DNA of 64,000 nt from CAWINH01 sp963837425 (GTDB taxonomy: Bacteria > Chloroflexota > Limnocylindria > QHBO01). Below the pieces are notes generated by a model, which was given only the letters and a program-made list of their open reading frames with translations, did not search any database and was not told where the DNA came from. The position numbers were made by a program, and so were the translations under genes. Shown piece by piece: positions 8,072-18,300 of this stretch. The stretch is from assembly GCA_963837425.1 (NCBI GenBank), contig CAWINH010000006.1, positions 372,001 to 436,000 of the forward strand, in the 5' to 3' direction. Each line of letters opens with the position of its first letter. The stretch's first letter is position 1.

Positions 8072-9885
8072 AGCACCTGCGTTCCCGAATCGAAGATCCG
8101 ATCAAGGTCCGCCGTCTCGAGCGCGGCCATTGCCTGCGCTTCGGCCGGCACGGAGAGATAGACCGACGGGACGTCCAGGAGATTCCTGTCCACAGCGATA
8201 CCGTCGAATTGCGAACTGAGAACAAGGGTGCGACCGGAATCCGCAAACAACGCGGTTTGATAGTCCGGAACCTTGCGGAGCCCACCGGCCCCCACCATCC
8301 ACGTTAGCTGGTGCCAGTCGGCGGCGAGGTAGCGATCCTGGGAGACCGACGCGCGCACAAAATTCCCGAGCAGTTGGTATTGCTGTGGGGTGATCCCGAT
8401 ATCCTCAACGACCGTCGCGGGTGCGCGTGCGGAGAATACAGCCGGCCCTGGGGAACCATAGCTGAGCCAGAGGGTCACCGAGTTCGTAAGGATAGCGGCG
8501 CAGCCGATGAATAACGCCGGCGACCTCAGAATCGGAGGCCACTTTCGCCCAATCTCATGGAGCGCCATCCCGACGACTGGAGCGCAGAGCAGAAAGGCGG
8601 CCGCGAGTGGCCGCACTTTCCACTCCTTGAGATCGATGCCGCCAACGAATGCCAGCGGCGTCACGATCGCCCAGCCCACCAACGGAACGGCGAAGAGCGC
8701 AAGGACGACGGCGACGCCCATTGTCCGGCTGCGAGAGATGGCCCACGAGCTCACGGCGACGACCGCGATCAACCCAAAGGCCAATGCGGCGCTCCCGAGG
8801 ATGACCAGCTGCGACGGTGAGAGAACGCCATTCAATGACGCACCCGGCGCTATTCCGCCGATGGCGAGAGAACTAATGAAGGCCTTGATGAGATCGGCGC
8901 TATCGGCCAGGTATCTGCCTGCGATGTACGTGAGCCATGCGGCAACCGCCGCCGCGGGAATGACGGAGGCCGCCAGTCCAGCCCTGAGAGCGGCTCTGAG
9001 CCGGTCTCGGATGGACGTCTGCTCCCGGCTGTCGAACAGCTCGACCGACATTCCGATCGCGAATCCGGTCAGCACGAGGAACAGGGCGGAGAAGAAGTGA
9101 CTGCTGATCATTGCCGTGAGCATGACCAGGGCCAACAGTATTGATCTCACGCTGCGATTCCGTTGCCGCCTGACAATGGCGTATGCCCATAAGGGCAATA
9201 GCGCCAGGTTCAGGCCGTCGTAAATGGGCTGCGAGACGATCCATGGGTTTCCAACCGTTGCGAGCGTTGACAACGCTCCGACGCTGCGGTTTCCCGTCAA
9301 CTCGCTGACAAACAGGAATGAGCCGACCACGGCGAGCGGGATGGCGATCATCCAGCCCCACTCGAGGAGCGTCTCGAGGCTGATGCCCGTGACGGAGTGC
9401 ACGGTCGCCAGCCCGGCGAAACTGGTCGGATACAGTGTCAGGCGAGCATCCTCGGTGCCGAGTGGCAGTCCGGACCCCAACCATTGTGCGGCTCGCAGGA
9501 ACTGAATGTCGGCGGCCGACAGACTTCCGGGGCCAACATAGCCGATCCCTGAGAGGATGCCGCGCGTCGCGAAGGGAAGGAGGATCGCTGCGAACAATAA
9601 TGCTGGCACGCGACCGGTGCGCCCAGACGCGACCGAGACCGCCAACACGGCCGTCAGGAGCACGATGAGGCCGAGAGTTGCGACCACTGCGACCTCCCCG
9701 ATCGCAAGGGGGATTGCCCGCGCTGCGCCGAGCAGGATCGCCAGCCCTGCCGGGAGGAAGAGTATCAGCCGGTCGCTTTGCGACGATTGGTGTCCGCCTG
9801 CCTGAGGTTCTCGGTCCGCCGCGGGCACGACCCCACGCCGAGCGAGGCTAGACCGCCCTGGATTCATAGACCCGGAGAACCGCAT
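8044..9885 (-). CDS. Large multi-pass membrane protein, GT-C glycosyltransferase-like
   Basis: A protein of up to 613 residues with about a dozen hydrophobic helices through residue 460 and an extracytoplasmic C-terminal region of about 130 residues. The layout fits GT-C glycosyltransferases and related O-antigen or polysaccharide membrane enzymes, but no acidic active-site motif could be assigned with confidence. The C-terminal domain includes YLAADWHQLTWMVGAGGLRK. ATG 9885 is first; ATG 9867 (MNPGRSS) is an alternative that shortens the overlap with the upstream methyltransferase from 38 to 20 bases. It lies in a minus-strand run with two methyltransferases. Confidence 0.65.
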   Translation of the reverse strand: MRFSGSMNPGRSSLARRGVVPAADREPQAGGHQSSQSDRLILFLPAGLAILLGAARAIPLAIGEVAVVATLGLIVLLTAVLAVSVASGRTGRVPALLFAAILLPFATRGILSGIGYVGPGSLSAADIQFLRAAQWLGSGLPLGTEDARLTLYPTSFAGLATVHSVTGISLETLLEWGWMIAIPLAVVGSFLFVSELTGNRSVGALSTLATVGNPWIVSQPIYDGLNLALLPLWAYAIVRRQRNRSVRSILLALVMLTAMISSHFFSALFLVLTGFAIGMSVELFDSREQTSIRDRLRAALRAGLAASVIPAAAVAAWLTYIAGRYLADSADLIKAFISSLAIGGIAPGASLNGVLSPSQLVILGSAALAFGLIAVVAVSSWAISRSRTMGVAVVLALFAVPLVGWAIVTPLAFVGGIDLKEWKVRPLAAAFLLCAPVVGMALHEIGRKWPPILRSPALFIGCAAILTNSVTLWLSYGSPGPAVFSARAPATVVEDIGITPQQYQLLGNFVRASVSQDRYLAADWHQLTWMVGAGGLRKVPDYQTALFADSGRTLVLSSQFDGIAVDRNLLDVPSVYLSVPAEAQAMAALETADLDRIFDSGTQVLYLAPSSRR

Positions 9886-10609
9886 CCCGAGGCGATGGTA
9901 GTTCGTGAACGGACGTCTCGAAACCGAACTGCCGCAGGCGCTCGGGAAGGTCGTCTCCGAAGTCCGTGACGACCCTTATCCCCCCCGGACTGCGTGGGTC
10001 AATATGCAAGACTGGCGGCTTGCCCTCTCGGCTTGACGTGAGCGCGCCAGCCACATGAGGAACCGTGAATATGTGACGACCGCCTGCCCGGAGGGTCCGC
10101 CGAATCTCCGCAAATGCCGCCCAGGGCTCGTCCACGTGCTCGAGCACCTCGCTTGTGATGATCAAGTCGAACGATGAGTCGGGGAAGCTCAGACGCCGAA
10201 GGTCCTCATTCCGGTGACCCCCGATGAACGAGCCGGAGGGACTGCCCGGGTAAAACTCCGACGAGGTCCAGCTGGCGGCGCGAGCTCGTATGTTCTTGAC
10301 GAATAGGCCAAACGCCGCGGGTTCGAACACGCGGGCGCCGTCCAGCCAACGTTGTGCAATCGCTGCGAGCCCTCGCATCCGGTAGTTCCGGCCACACCAT
10401 AGGCAGTGGTAATTCTCTCGCGTCGCTTGGGCACGCAGCGTTCCCTCGCTGTACGGCCAAGCCGGCATGCGTCGCTCAAGCGTTCTGTTTACGTTGAGTA
10501 CGAAGAGCGATGGTCTGCCACACGAGGCACACCTTCCGGCATGAGGCAATTGCATCACACTGGCGATGCGTCGCCGCGTCCTTAGCACGCGTACGCCGAA
10601 ACTGATCAT
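9848..10609 (-). CDS. SAM-dependent methyltransferase with N-terminal zinc-ribbon-like region
   Basis: A 253-residue protein. Residues 27-75 hold two CxxC pairs (CASCG and CLWCG) that probably bind zinc. The rest is a class I methyltransferase core (Methyltransf_11 type): a degraded first SAM motif, LRRLSFPDSSFDLIITSEVL, EHVDEPWAAFAEIRRTLRAG and GGRHIFTVPHV. The usual GxGxG loop is not evident, so activity is not certain. Proteins of this type occur in polysaccharide clusters and may methylate a sugar or lipid carrier. It overlaps the downstream membrane protein. Confidence 0.75.
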   Translation of the reverse strand: MISFGVRVLRTRRRIASVMQLPHAGRCASCGRPSLFVLNVNRTLERRMPAWPYSEGTLRAQATRENYHCLWCGRNYRMRGLAAIAQRWLDGARVFEPAAFGLFVKNIRARAASWTSSEFYPGSPSGSFIGGHRNEDLRRLSFPDSSFDLIITSEVLEHVDEPWAAFAEIRRTLRAGGRHIFTVPHVAGALTSSREGKPPVLHIDPRSPGGIRVVTDFGDDLPERLRQFGFETSVHELPSPRDAVLRVYESRAV

Positions 10610-10690
10610 CGCAATTAGCTTCCCGCGGCGGTCATTGATGCTCTGCGCTGCGCGTCACACGGGCCGTCGGAAACCAGGTCCACCCCTTCC

Positions 10691-11473
10691 TTATGCGGGC
10701 TTGTGAGCAACGACGACGATGCTTCCTCCTGGGGTTGCCCTACGCGCGCGGTATTCGGCCCAGACGAGTGCAGTCACGAGGGGGTCAATGAGCCTGTCGT
10801 ACAGCCCGAGGAATGCGTTGCGCACGAGACCTTGGCGATCCGCAACCACCAAAGCGTTGTCGTCAAGGTCGTCGGTTGTGACGATGCTGCTCCCCAATCT
10901 CCTGAGGGCCTCATCAATCAGGAACCCAATACGATGATAGCGAAAGTAGATGGGACCACCCAGAAGGCCAGCGCTGCGAATGGCCGCGGCGAGTTCGTTC
11001 CGCGTGTAGTGACGCACGTGGTGGGGCTTATCGGCGAGGCTTGCCTTCTCGGCGTTAGTGGTCGAAAGCAACAACGCTCCACCTGGGCGCAATACTCGTG
11101 CGACTTCGGCGAGCAGTTCTCGGTCCTTCCGGACATGTTCGATCACCTCAAGACACAGCACGACGTCAAAGTGGTGGTCTGGGTAAGGGATATGCTCGCC
11201 GTCGTAGATCGAGAAGTGATTCAAGGCTGTTGCGCACGCCTGTGCTGCTTTGACCGACCGCTGACCGATGTCAATGCCATGAATCTCCCGGCGCTGCCGC
11301 TCCCCAAGGAAGTTGGCAATCAGACCCGGACCGCAGCCAAGATCGAGCACGGGACCCTCCCCTGGTACGTCGCGAAGCAGGTCTAGCGCCAGCCGAGCCA
11401 TCACCTTGCGCGCCGAGTCGTAGAGCGTCGCTCGCATGTCGATCAGTATGGCCTTCGTCCTGAAGCCAGCCAC
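10691..11473 (-). CDS. Class I SAM-dependent methyltransferase
   Basis: A 260-residue enzyme with a clear SAM-binding loop, VLDLGCGPGLIANFLGE (about residues 42-58), the acidic second strand IHGIDIGQRSV, then HFDVVLCLEVIEHVRKD and LRPGGALLLSTTN, the Methyltransf_11 signature. C-terminal residues give no substrate clue. It is 24 bases downstream of the exported metallophosphatase on the same strand and upstream of a second methyltransferase after an 80-base gap. Target is unknown; lipid or sugar methylation is plausible from context only. Confidence 0.85.
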   Translation of the reverse strand: MAGFRTKAILIDMRATLYDSARKVMARLALDLLRDVPGEGPVLDLGCGPGLIANFLGERQRREIHGIDIGQRSVKAAQACATALNHFSIYDGEHIPYPDHHFDVVLCLEVIEHVRKDRELLAEVARVLRPGGALLLSTTNAEKASLADKPHHVRHYTRNELAAAIRSAGLLGGPIYFRYHRIGFLIDEALRRLGSSIVTTDDLDDNALVVADRQGLVRNAFLGLYDRLIDPLVTALVWAEYRARRATPGGSIVVVAHKPA

Positions 11474-11497
11474 GTGACCGCCACGTGACCGTCCTGC

Positions 11498-14400
11498 TCA
11501 CGGGAAGAACGTCATCCAGATTGGGGGCGGCACGACGGTCGGGATGTCACCACTGGCTCCCCACTGGGTACTGACCCCGTTCTGGATGTACCACACCCCG
11601 TCACTCGGGCGGAAGACGGCGATGTCGGTCGTCCCGTTCCCGTCGTAGTCACCGGGGACCGGGATGTCACCACTGGCTCCCCACTGGGTACTGACCCCGT
11701 TCTGGATGTACCACACCCCGTCACTCGGGCGGAAGACGGCGATGTCGGTCGTCCCGTTCCCGTCGTAGTCACCGGGGACCGGGATGTCACCACTGGCTCC
11801 CCACTGGGTACTGACCCCGTTCTGGATGTACCACACCCCGTCACTCGGGCGGAAGACGGCGATGTCGGTCGTCCCGTTCCCGTCGTAGTCACCGGGGACC
11901 GGGATGTCACCACTGGCTCCCCACTGGGTACTGACCCCGTTCTGGATGTACCACACCCCGTCACTCGGGCGGAAGACGGCGATGTCGGTCGTCCCGTTCC
12001 CGTCGTAGTCACCGGGGACCGGGATGTCACCACTGGCTCCCCACTGGGTACTGACCCCGTTCTGGATGTACCACACCCCGTCACTCGGGCGGAAGACGGC
12101 GATGTCGGTCGTCCCGTTCCCGTCGTAGTCACCGGGGACCGGGATGTCACCACTGGCTCCCCACTGGGTACTGACCCCGTTCTGGATGTACCACACCCCG
12201 TCACTCGGGCGGAAGACGGCGATGTCGGTCGTCGGCGCCGGGTTGGTGGAGAAGCTCCAGCTCACGGGGGCGCTCAGCGGGTTGCCGGCGGCGTCGGTGA
12301 CGGCCGTGCTCAAGCTTGCGCTGAAGTCATGACCAAGCGCCAGGTCAGCCGACGGGGTGAAGGTGGCGCTCTGCGTGGGGCCGTCATAGCTGACGATGCC
12401 GGCAACCAGGCTCGTCGTGGAGATATCAGTCAAGCTGAAGCTCGTCGAGTCCAGGGTCGCGGGGTCAACGTCTTCGCTGAAGGTCGCGCTGACGATGGTC
12501 GAGGCCGGGAGATCGCTGGCGCCATCGATCGGATCGGTGCCGGTCACCATCGGCGGGGTGGTGTCGACCGTCCAGGCGCGGCTGGCCGGGGTCGAGTCGG
12601 TGACTCCGGCGGCGGTGGCGGCCACCTCGAAGGTGTGAGGCCCGTCGGCCAGGCCGGAGTAGGGCTGGGGTGACGTGCATGCTGCGGAAGGCGCCCCGTC
12701 GAGACTGCAGTCGAAGGTCGAGCCGCCGATCGTGGAGCTGAAGCTGAAGCTGGCACTGTCGCTGGTCACCACTCCGGACGGGCCTGCGGTGATCGTCGTG
12801 TCCGGCTCCGGGGGAGTTGGCGTCACCGCGTTCGACGGCGCCGACTCTGGCCCGTCGCCCGCTCCGGTGGTGGCGTGAACCGTGAAGGTGTAGCTCGTGC
12901 CGTTCGTGAGGCTGCTCACCGTGGTCGTCGTGACGGTGCCGGCCACGGTGGCGCTGCCGTCAGGAACTCCGGTGATCGTGTAGCCCATGACCGGGCTGCC
13001 GCCGTCGTTGAGGGGAGCCGTCCACGAGACCTGGGCCTCCCCCACGCCGGCACTGGCGGTCACGTTGGTCGGTGCATCTGGGATGGTGGGGCCGGCCGTC
13101 GTCACGATGAGCTGGGGCCGGTGCGTCGGGTCAGCGTCCTCGCGGCTGGCGAGGGCGAGTGCCGTCTGGCTTGTCGTCTCGAGGACGAGGCTGTAGACGT
13201 CCGGCACCGTGATGAGCGATGTCACGTCGACCGTCGTCCAGGTCCCGGCGGTGATGGGACCGGAAGAGCCGACCTTGGTGGACGAGATCGATCCGGATGG
13301 TTGGTTCGCGTACGTCAGGCCGGTCTCGCTCCAGCTCGTGTCGGCCACGCCATACACGTCATATCCGACGCTCTGGGCGCTGGTCGCCCAGATCTGCAAC
13401 ACGGCGCTCTGAATGGCATCCGTGAGGGACGAAGTGTCGAACATCAGGTAGCTGCGGACGTCCGGAGATCCGTCGACCCTGAGCGGCGACGTGGCGTAGT
13501 TCGTCGTGGCGGCAGAGGAGTCGACCTTCGCGTCCGCCACCGCGGTGAAGGGCGTCGTATCGCCGCCGGACCCTCCGCGCGTCGTCAGAGTGAAATCCTG
13601 CGACGCGTCTGGGAGGACGCCGTTCGCGGCCATGATCGTGATTGGGTAGCTCCCACGAGTCATCGCGCTGCCTGCCAGGGTTGCGGTGCCGTTGCCGTTG
13701 TCAGTGAACGTCACCCCGCTCGGAAGTCCGCCTGATTCGGTCAGCGTGGGCGGGGGAACACCTGACGCGGTGACCGTGAAGGTGCCATTGCTGCCCACAT
13801 TGAACGTTGCGTTGTCCGCACTGGTGATGATTGGTGCCCCCGAATCGACGCTCAGGGTGAAGTTCTGAGACGCGTTCGGCAGGACGCCGTTGGCGGCATC
13901 GATGGTGATCGGGTAGGTCCCTGCGGTACCGGGGCCCGGTGTGCCAGCCAGGGTTGCGGTGCCGTTGCCGTTGTCGGTGAAGGTCACGCCGCTCGGCAGC
14001 GTCCCTGTCTTGGTGATGGTCGGGAGCGGTGACCCGGTTGCGGTGACGTTGAATGAGCCCGGGGTGCCGGCCGTGAAGTTGGAATGGTTCGCGCTCGTGA
14101 TGGTGGGTGCGTTTCCACCACTCGTATGGCAGGTTCCCGATCCGGAATCGGTGAAGGTCTGACCCGCCTCCGGCACGAACTGCCAGTCGTAGCCGGTTGG
14201 ATGGAGCGTGAGGGCCATCATGCCGAACGTCGAGGCATTCCGCACCTCGCTATTCGCGGCCGTGGTCGCCAGGCTGGTCAGGTTCGCACCACCGGTCCCC
14301 ACGATGAACTCGCGGATCCCGTTCACCGGGTCGGGCGTGCCGTCCGGCGCCTGTGGCGCAAAGCGCTCGTAAATGTGGTCGTGCCCGTTGAGGACGAGGT

Positions 14401-15172
14401 CGGCATGGTGGGCGTAGAGGACCTGCCACATCCCGGTCGAGTTAGGGGATGCGCGCCCGCCCGAGCTGAAGAGCGGGATGTGGAAGAAGGCCAGGGTGCA
14501 CTGGTTCGGATGGGCGTCGAGGTCGGCGGCCAGCCACTGGCCCTGCGGGCTGTTCGCCGAGCAGCCGCCGACCGACGAGCACTGCGTGTTCAATGCGACG
14601 AGGTGCCAGGTACCGATGTCGAAGCTGTAGTAACCCTTGGTCGGGTCGCCAGCGGCCGCGCCGAAGTACTGGTAATAGCCAGCGGCATTCGCGTTCGACG
14701 CGTCGCATCCGGTGCTCGCCCCCGAGCCCCCGTTGGTCAGGTACTCATGATTGCCGACGGAGGGGTAGGTCATCGACTTGACCCGACCCCAGCTGAGGTC
14801 GTAGGAGCCCACGAAGGCGTCATAGCTGCCGCAGTAGTACTGGTTGTCACCCAGCGCCAGCACGGCGCTGTAGCCGCCATTGACGATCAGGTCAGAGACG
14901 GCCTTCTGCCGGCAGCCATTCGAGACGCCGATGCCGCCGTTGAACTTCGAATCGGCCGGGTCGCAGGCGATATCGCCGGCCGCGGCGATGACCGGATCCC
15001 CGGCGCCGGCCACCGTGGTCGTGGAGGGCGCGACAGGAGCAACCGCAAAGCTCAACGCAAGGCTGAACGCCATGAGGACAACGACACCCAGTGCCGCGCC
15101 TCGGTGATGACGATTCGCCAATCCGATACGCGTCGCGCGACGCCGTCGATGGAAGCGTTGCCGGTTGATCAT
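11498..15172 (-). CDS. Exported multidomain metallophosphatase with six 40-residue FG-GAP-like repeats
   Basis: A 1224-residue exported protein. A basic N-terminus and helix (about 28-50) form a signal peptide. Residues 57-340 are a calcineurin-like phosphoesterase with all metal motifs: AAAGDIACD, LALGDNQYY, SVGNHEYL, FFHIPLFSSG and LNGHDHIYERF. Then come two Ig-like (He_PIG type) domains, a DNRLRE-like beta domain with SYLMFDTSSL, an fibronectin type III domain (PDAPTNVTASAG), another beta domain with a Cys pair, a Big_5-like domain (MVTGTDPIDGASDLPAS) and six copies of a 40-residue repeat (TDIAVFRPSDGVWYI) before a short tail. No sorting signal or final membrane helix is seen, so it is probably secreted or held non-covalently. 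Substrate unknown. A -10-like CATAAT (minus) sits about 20 bases upstream. Confidence 0.87.
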   Translation of the reverse strand: MINRQRFHRRRRATRIGLANRHHRGAALGVVVLMAFSLALSFAVAPVAPSTTTVAGAGDPVIAAAGDIACDPADSKFNGGIGVSNGCRQKAVSDLIVNGGYSAVLALGDNQYYCGSYDAFVGSYDLSWGRVKSMTYPSVGNHEYLTNGGSGASTGCDASNANAAGYYQYFGAAAGDPTKGYYSFDIGTWHLVALNTQCSSVGGCSANSPQGQWLAADLDAHPNQCTLAFFHIPLFSSGGRASPNSTGMWQVLYAHHADLVLNGHDHIYERFAPQAPDGTPDPVNGIREFIVGTGGANLTSLATTAANSEVRNASTFGMMALTLHPTGYDWQFVPEAGQTFTDSGSGTCHTSGGNAPTITSANHSNFTAGTPGSFNVTATGSPLPTITKTGTLPSGVTFTDNGNGTATLAGTPGPGTAGTYPITIDAANGVLPNASQNFTLSVDSGAPIITSADNATFNVGSNGTFTVTASGVPPPTLTESGGLPSGVTFTDNGNGTATLAGSAMTRGSYPITIMAANGVLPDASQDFTLTTRGGSGGDTTPFTAVADAKVDSSAATTNYATSPLRVDGSPDVRSYLMFDTSSLTDAIQSAVLQIWATSAQSVGYDVYGVADTSWSETGLTYANQPSGSISSTKVGSSGPITAGTWTTVDVTSLITVPDVYSLVLETTSQTALALASREDADPTHRPQLIVTTAGPTIPDAPTNVTASAGVGEAQVSWTAPLNDGGSPVMGYTITGVPDGSATVAGTVTTTTVSSLTNGTSYTFTVHATTGAGDGPESAPSNAVTPTPPEPDTTITAGPSGVVTSDSASFSFSSTIGGSTFDCSLDGAPSAACTSPQPYSGLADGPHTFEVAATAAGVTDSTPASRAWTVDTTPPMVTGTDPIDGASDLPASTIVSATFSEDVDPATLDSTSFSLTDISTTSLVAGIVSYDGPTQSATFTPSADLALGHDFSASLSTAVTDAAGNPLSAPVSWSFSTNPAPTTDIAVFRPSDGVWYIQNGVSTQWGASGDIPVPGDYDGNGTTDIAVFRPSDGVWYIQNGVSTQWGASGDIPVPGDYDGNGTTDIAVFRPSDGVWYIQNGVSTQWGASGDIPVPGDYDGNGTTDIAVFRPSDGVWYIQNGVSTQWGASGDIPVPGDYDGNGTTDIAVFRPSDGVWYIQNGVSTQWGASGDIPVPGDYDGNGTTDIAVFRPSDGVWYIQNGVSTQWGASGDIPTVVPPPIWMTFFP
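11541..12233 (-). repeat. Tandem array 1: six units of 120 bp
   Basis: Five full units and a sixth of about 93 bp repeat exactly every 120 bp inside the metallophosphatase gene. Each codes 40 residues containing TDIAVFRPSDGVWYI and DYDGNGT, the Asp/Gly loop typical of calcium-binding FG-GAP/VCBS-like beta-propeller blades. The units are identical at the DNA level wherever I compared them, including third codon positions, and match array 2 at 15409. Confidence 0.95.
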
Positions 15173-15192
15173 GGGCAGCCTGTTCGCAGGAC

Positions 15193-15198
15193 ATTATG
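15193..15198 (-). promoter_or_regulatory. Possible -10 box for the 1224-residue exoprotein
   Basis: Read on the minus strand the box is CATAAT, 20 bases before the ATG at 15172, in the 210-base gap between the two exoprotein genes. The gap otherwise shows GC-rich inverted segments (GTCCTGCGAACAGGC close to the start) but no clear -35. Confidence 0.3.
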
Positions 15199-15382
15199 AA
15201 GGGGCGACGGGCCAGACGCTCCCTCGTGGGTGGGGACCTTCGTGCTCGCCGGACATTTGTTGTGGTCCGGGAGGACGGAGGCTGATGAATGTTGCGCGCT
15301 GCGAGCGCCGAGCACGAGCGTTCGGGGTCACGCGACGGCCCCTACGATTCCATTCGCTCGCACCCAGCATGCATCCTCGGCC

Positions 15383-18300
15383 TCATGGCGAAACCAGCCA
15401 CCTTCCGGGGACCGGGATGTCACCACTGGCTCCCCACTGGGTACTGACCCCGTTCTGGATGTACCACACCCCGTCACTCGGGCGGAAGACGGCGATGTCG
15501 GTCGTCCCGTTCCCGTCGTAGTCACCGGGGACCGGGATGTCACCACTGGCTCCCCACTGGGTACTGACCCCGTTCTGGATGTACCACACCCCGTCACTCG
15601 GGCGGAAGACGGCGATGTCGGTCGTCCCGTTCCCGTCGTAGTCACCGGGGACCGGGATGTCACCACTGGCTCCCCACTGGGTACTGACCCCGTTCTGGAT
15701 GTACCACACCCCGTCACTCGGGCGGAAGACGGCGATGTCGGTCGTCCCGTTCCCGTCGTAGTCACCGGGGACCGGGATGTCACCACTGGCTCCCCACTGG
15801 GTACTGACCCCGTTCTGGATGTACCACACCCCGTCACTCGGGCGGAAGACGGCGATGTCGGTCGTCCCGTTCCCGTCGTAGTCACCGGGGACCGGGATGT
15901 CACCACTGGCTCCCCACTGGGTACTGACCCCGTTCTGGATGTACCACACCCCGTCACTCGGGCGGAAGACGGCGATGTCGGTCGTCCCGTTCCCGTCGTA
16001 GTCACCGGGGACCGGGATGTCACCACTGGCTCCCCACTGGGTACTGACCCCGTTCTGGATGTACCACACCCCGTCACTCGGGCGGAAGACGGCGATGTCG
16101 GTCGTCCCGTTGCTTGTCGGAGGCGCGCCGTGGACGGTGCCGGTGCCGGAATCGGTGAAGGTGTAGCCGTCGATCGGCAGGAAGACCCAGTCATACGACG
16201 TCGCGTGCAGGGTCAGCTTGAAGATGCCGAACGTGTCGTTGTTGCGGACGACGCTGGTGCCCAGGGTGGTGCCGAGGCTGTGGTGTTCCTCGCCGCCGGT
16301 CCCGACCGTGAACTGCTGAATGCCGTAGGTCGGGATCGGCAACCGGAGGATCGGATGGAGTCGCGCCCGACATCATCGGGACGAATCGCTCGTAGATGTG
16401 GTCGTGACCGTCGAGGAGGATGTCGACGCCTGCGGCGTAGAGATCGTCCCAGAAGGGCTGGAGCGCCTGGTAGTTCGTCTGGCCGGAGCTGTACCTGGGC
16501 TTGTGCCACAGGGCAATCACGTTCTTCGTGCTGTTCGCCGCGAGATCGGCCTTGAGCCAGAGCTCCTGCGGCGAGCCGACGTCGCAGCCGCCGGGCACCA
16601 GCTGGCACTCCGAATCGAGGTTGACGATGTGCCAGTCGCTGTTGATGTCGTAGCTGTAGTAGCTCGTGCCGCCTGCGTTGGCGTTCGCGCCAAAGAAGGC
16701 GAAGTAGTCGGCGAGGGTCTCCGGGCCGCCGGTGCCCCAGTCGTGGTTGCCGGGGATGGGGCGAGTGCGATTGAAGACAGATGGGTCACCCCACGGGGTG
16801 GGCGCGTAGCAGTCGCCGTACTCGGTAGCGGTCCCGAAATCGTAGACGTTGTCGCCGGTCGTGAAGACGTTGCCCTCGATACCCTGGATGATGTTGCCCG
16901 TTGCCGTGTCATCCGTGGTGGCGCACGAGGCGATGTCACCCACGCCCACGAAGACCGGATCGGCGCTCGGGGTGGTGTGGAAGGTCCAGGTCGGACCGGT
17001 GGTCGTCAGGTTGCCATCATCGAGGGTGACGTACCACTCGAACTCCTGGCCCTCGCCGAGGCTCGACCAGGTCGCGGTGTCGCTCGCCGCGGTCACGCCT
17101 GAGTGCTGGGCGATCTGGGCGAAGTTGCCGCTGGCGTACGGACGCCCGTAGTAGGTCACCGTCAGCGGATCGCCATCCGGGTCGGAGACGCCGACGTCGA
17201 GGGTCGGCGAGGTGCCGATGCCGGTGGCGCCATCCGATGGCGCGTTGAGGGTCGGTGCGTCAGGGGCGGTGTTGCCGGCGGCCGGTGGCACGAAGCCGGA
17301 GACCCACGTGGGTCCATTGATGGCGGTGCCGTTCGGGGACCCGGAAACCGAGTTGGTCACCGTGGTGCCCATGTTTTCGTTCATCCCCCAGCGGCCGAGG
17401 AGATCGGTCCCGGCAGTGAGCTCGAGGTCCCGGTTGTCATGGATCTGGAGGGGAGTGCGGACCACGCCCCACACCCGTGCCTCGTCGATGGCCCCGGCGA
17501 AGTAGCCGGAGCTGGCCGTCGGGCTCCCGCCGGAGGGCAGGCCGGTGGCGAGGGCAGCATGCTGGATGCTGGACGCCTCGGGGGTCGCGCCAGGACATGC
17601 CGTGCCGTGCAGGGCATCGGCCTCGCCGTCGAGGTAGAGCGTCCAGCACCCGGCGCCGTACGTCGCGGCGATGTGGTGCCATTCGTCGAGGGCGACGGGG
17701 GCCGTGCCCCAGGCGGGATGGTTCCCTCCCCCGGCGGTGTCCTCGAAATCAGCCCCGACCACGCCGGTCGATGTGATCCCGAGGAACCAGTTCGTGTTGA
17801 TGTCGGCTGGAGATTCGCCCTCACCCATGCCCTTGGTCAGCACGGGGTAGATCCCGTTCGGTCGCCCGCCCGCACCGTCGAAGCCGTTCGTGCCGGTGGA
17901 CATGGTCACGCCACCCGCGGCGCGCTTCACCCACGCTTCGAGGGTGAAGGTCGAGGTGCCGAGGGTGCTGGTCGCCTGACCGAACGTGACGTAGTCATTG
18001 ACGCCATCGAAGTTGAGGGCCGCGTTGACGGTCGACGTTGGAATGAATTCGTAGGCGCCGCGATCGTCGTAGGTCCGCGTCCCAGCGCCCGTGTCAGTCG
18101 TCGCAGGGTCGTCGACCCGGGCGACACCATCAAGGTCGGTGAGCGCCTCGTTCGACGCTCCAGAATCCGCGCTGTCGATCGCGGGCGAACCGGCCGTCAG
18201 GTGGTAGTCGCCCAGGTTGACGGCAATGTTGAAAGGTGCCGCAGCCGGGCGCTCCGCGGCTGGTGCTGGCGCCACGAACGATGGGTCAGCCTCGACGCCG

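Noticed and set aside
11541..12233. CRISPR-like regular repeats
   Set aside because: Units are 120 bp with no unique spacers, keep a protein frame and code FG-GAP-like blades.
15230..16555. Plus-strand 441-residue ORF with repeated DVTTGSPLGTDP units
   Set aside because: It is the antisense reading of the 120-bp repeat array. An open complementary frame is expected in GC-rich repeats, and it has no domain or export signal.
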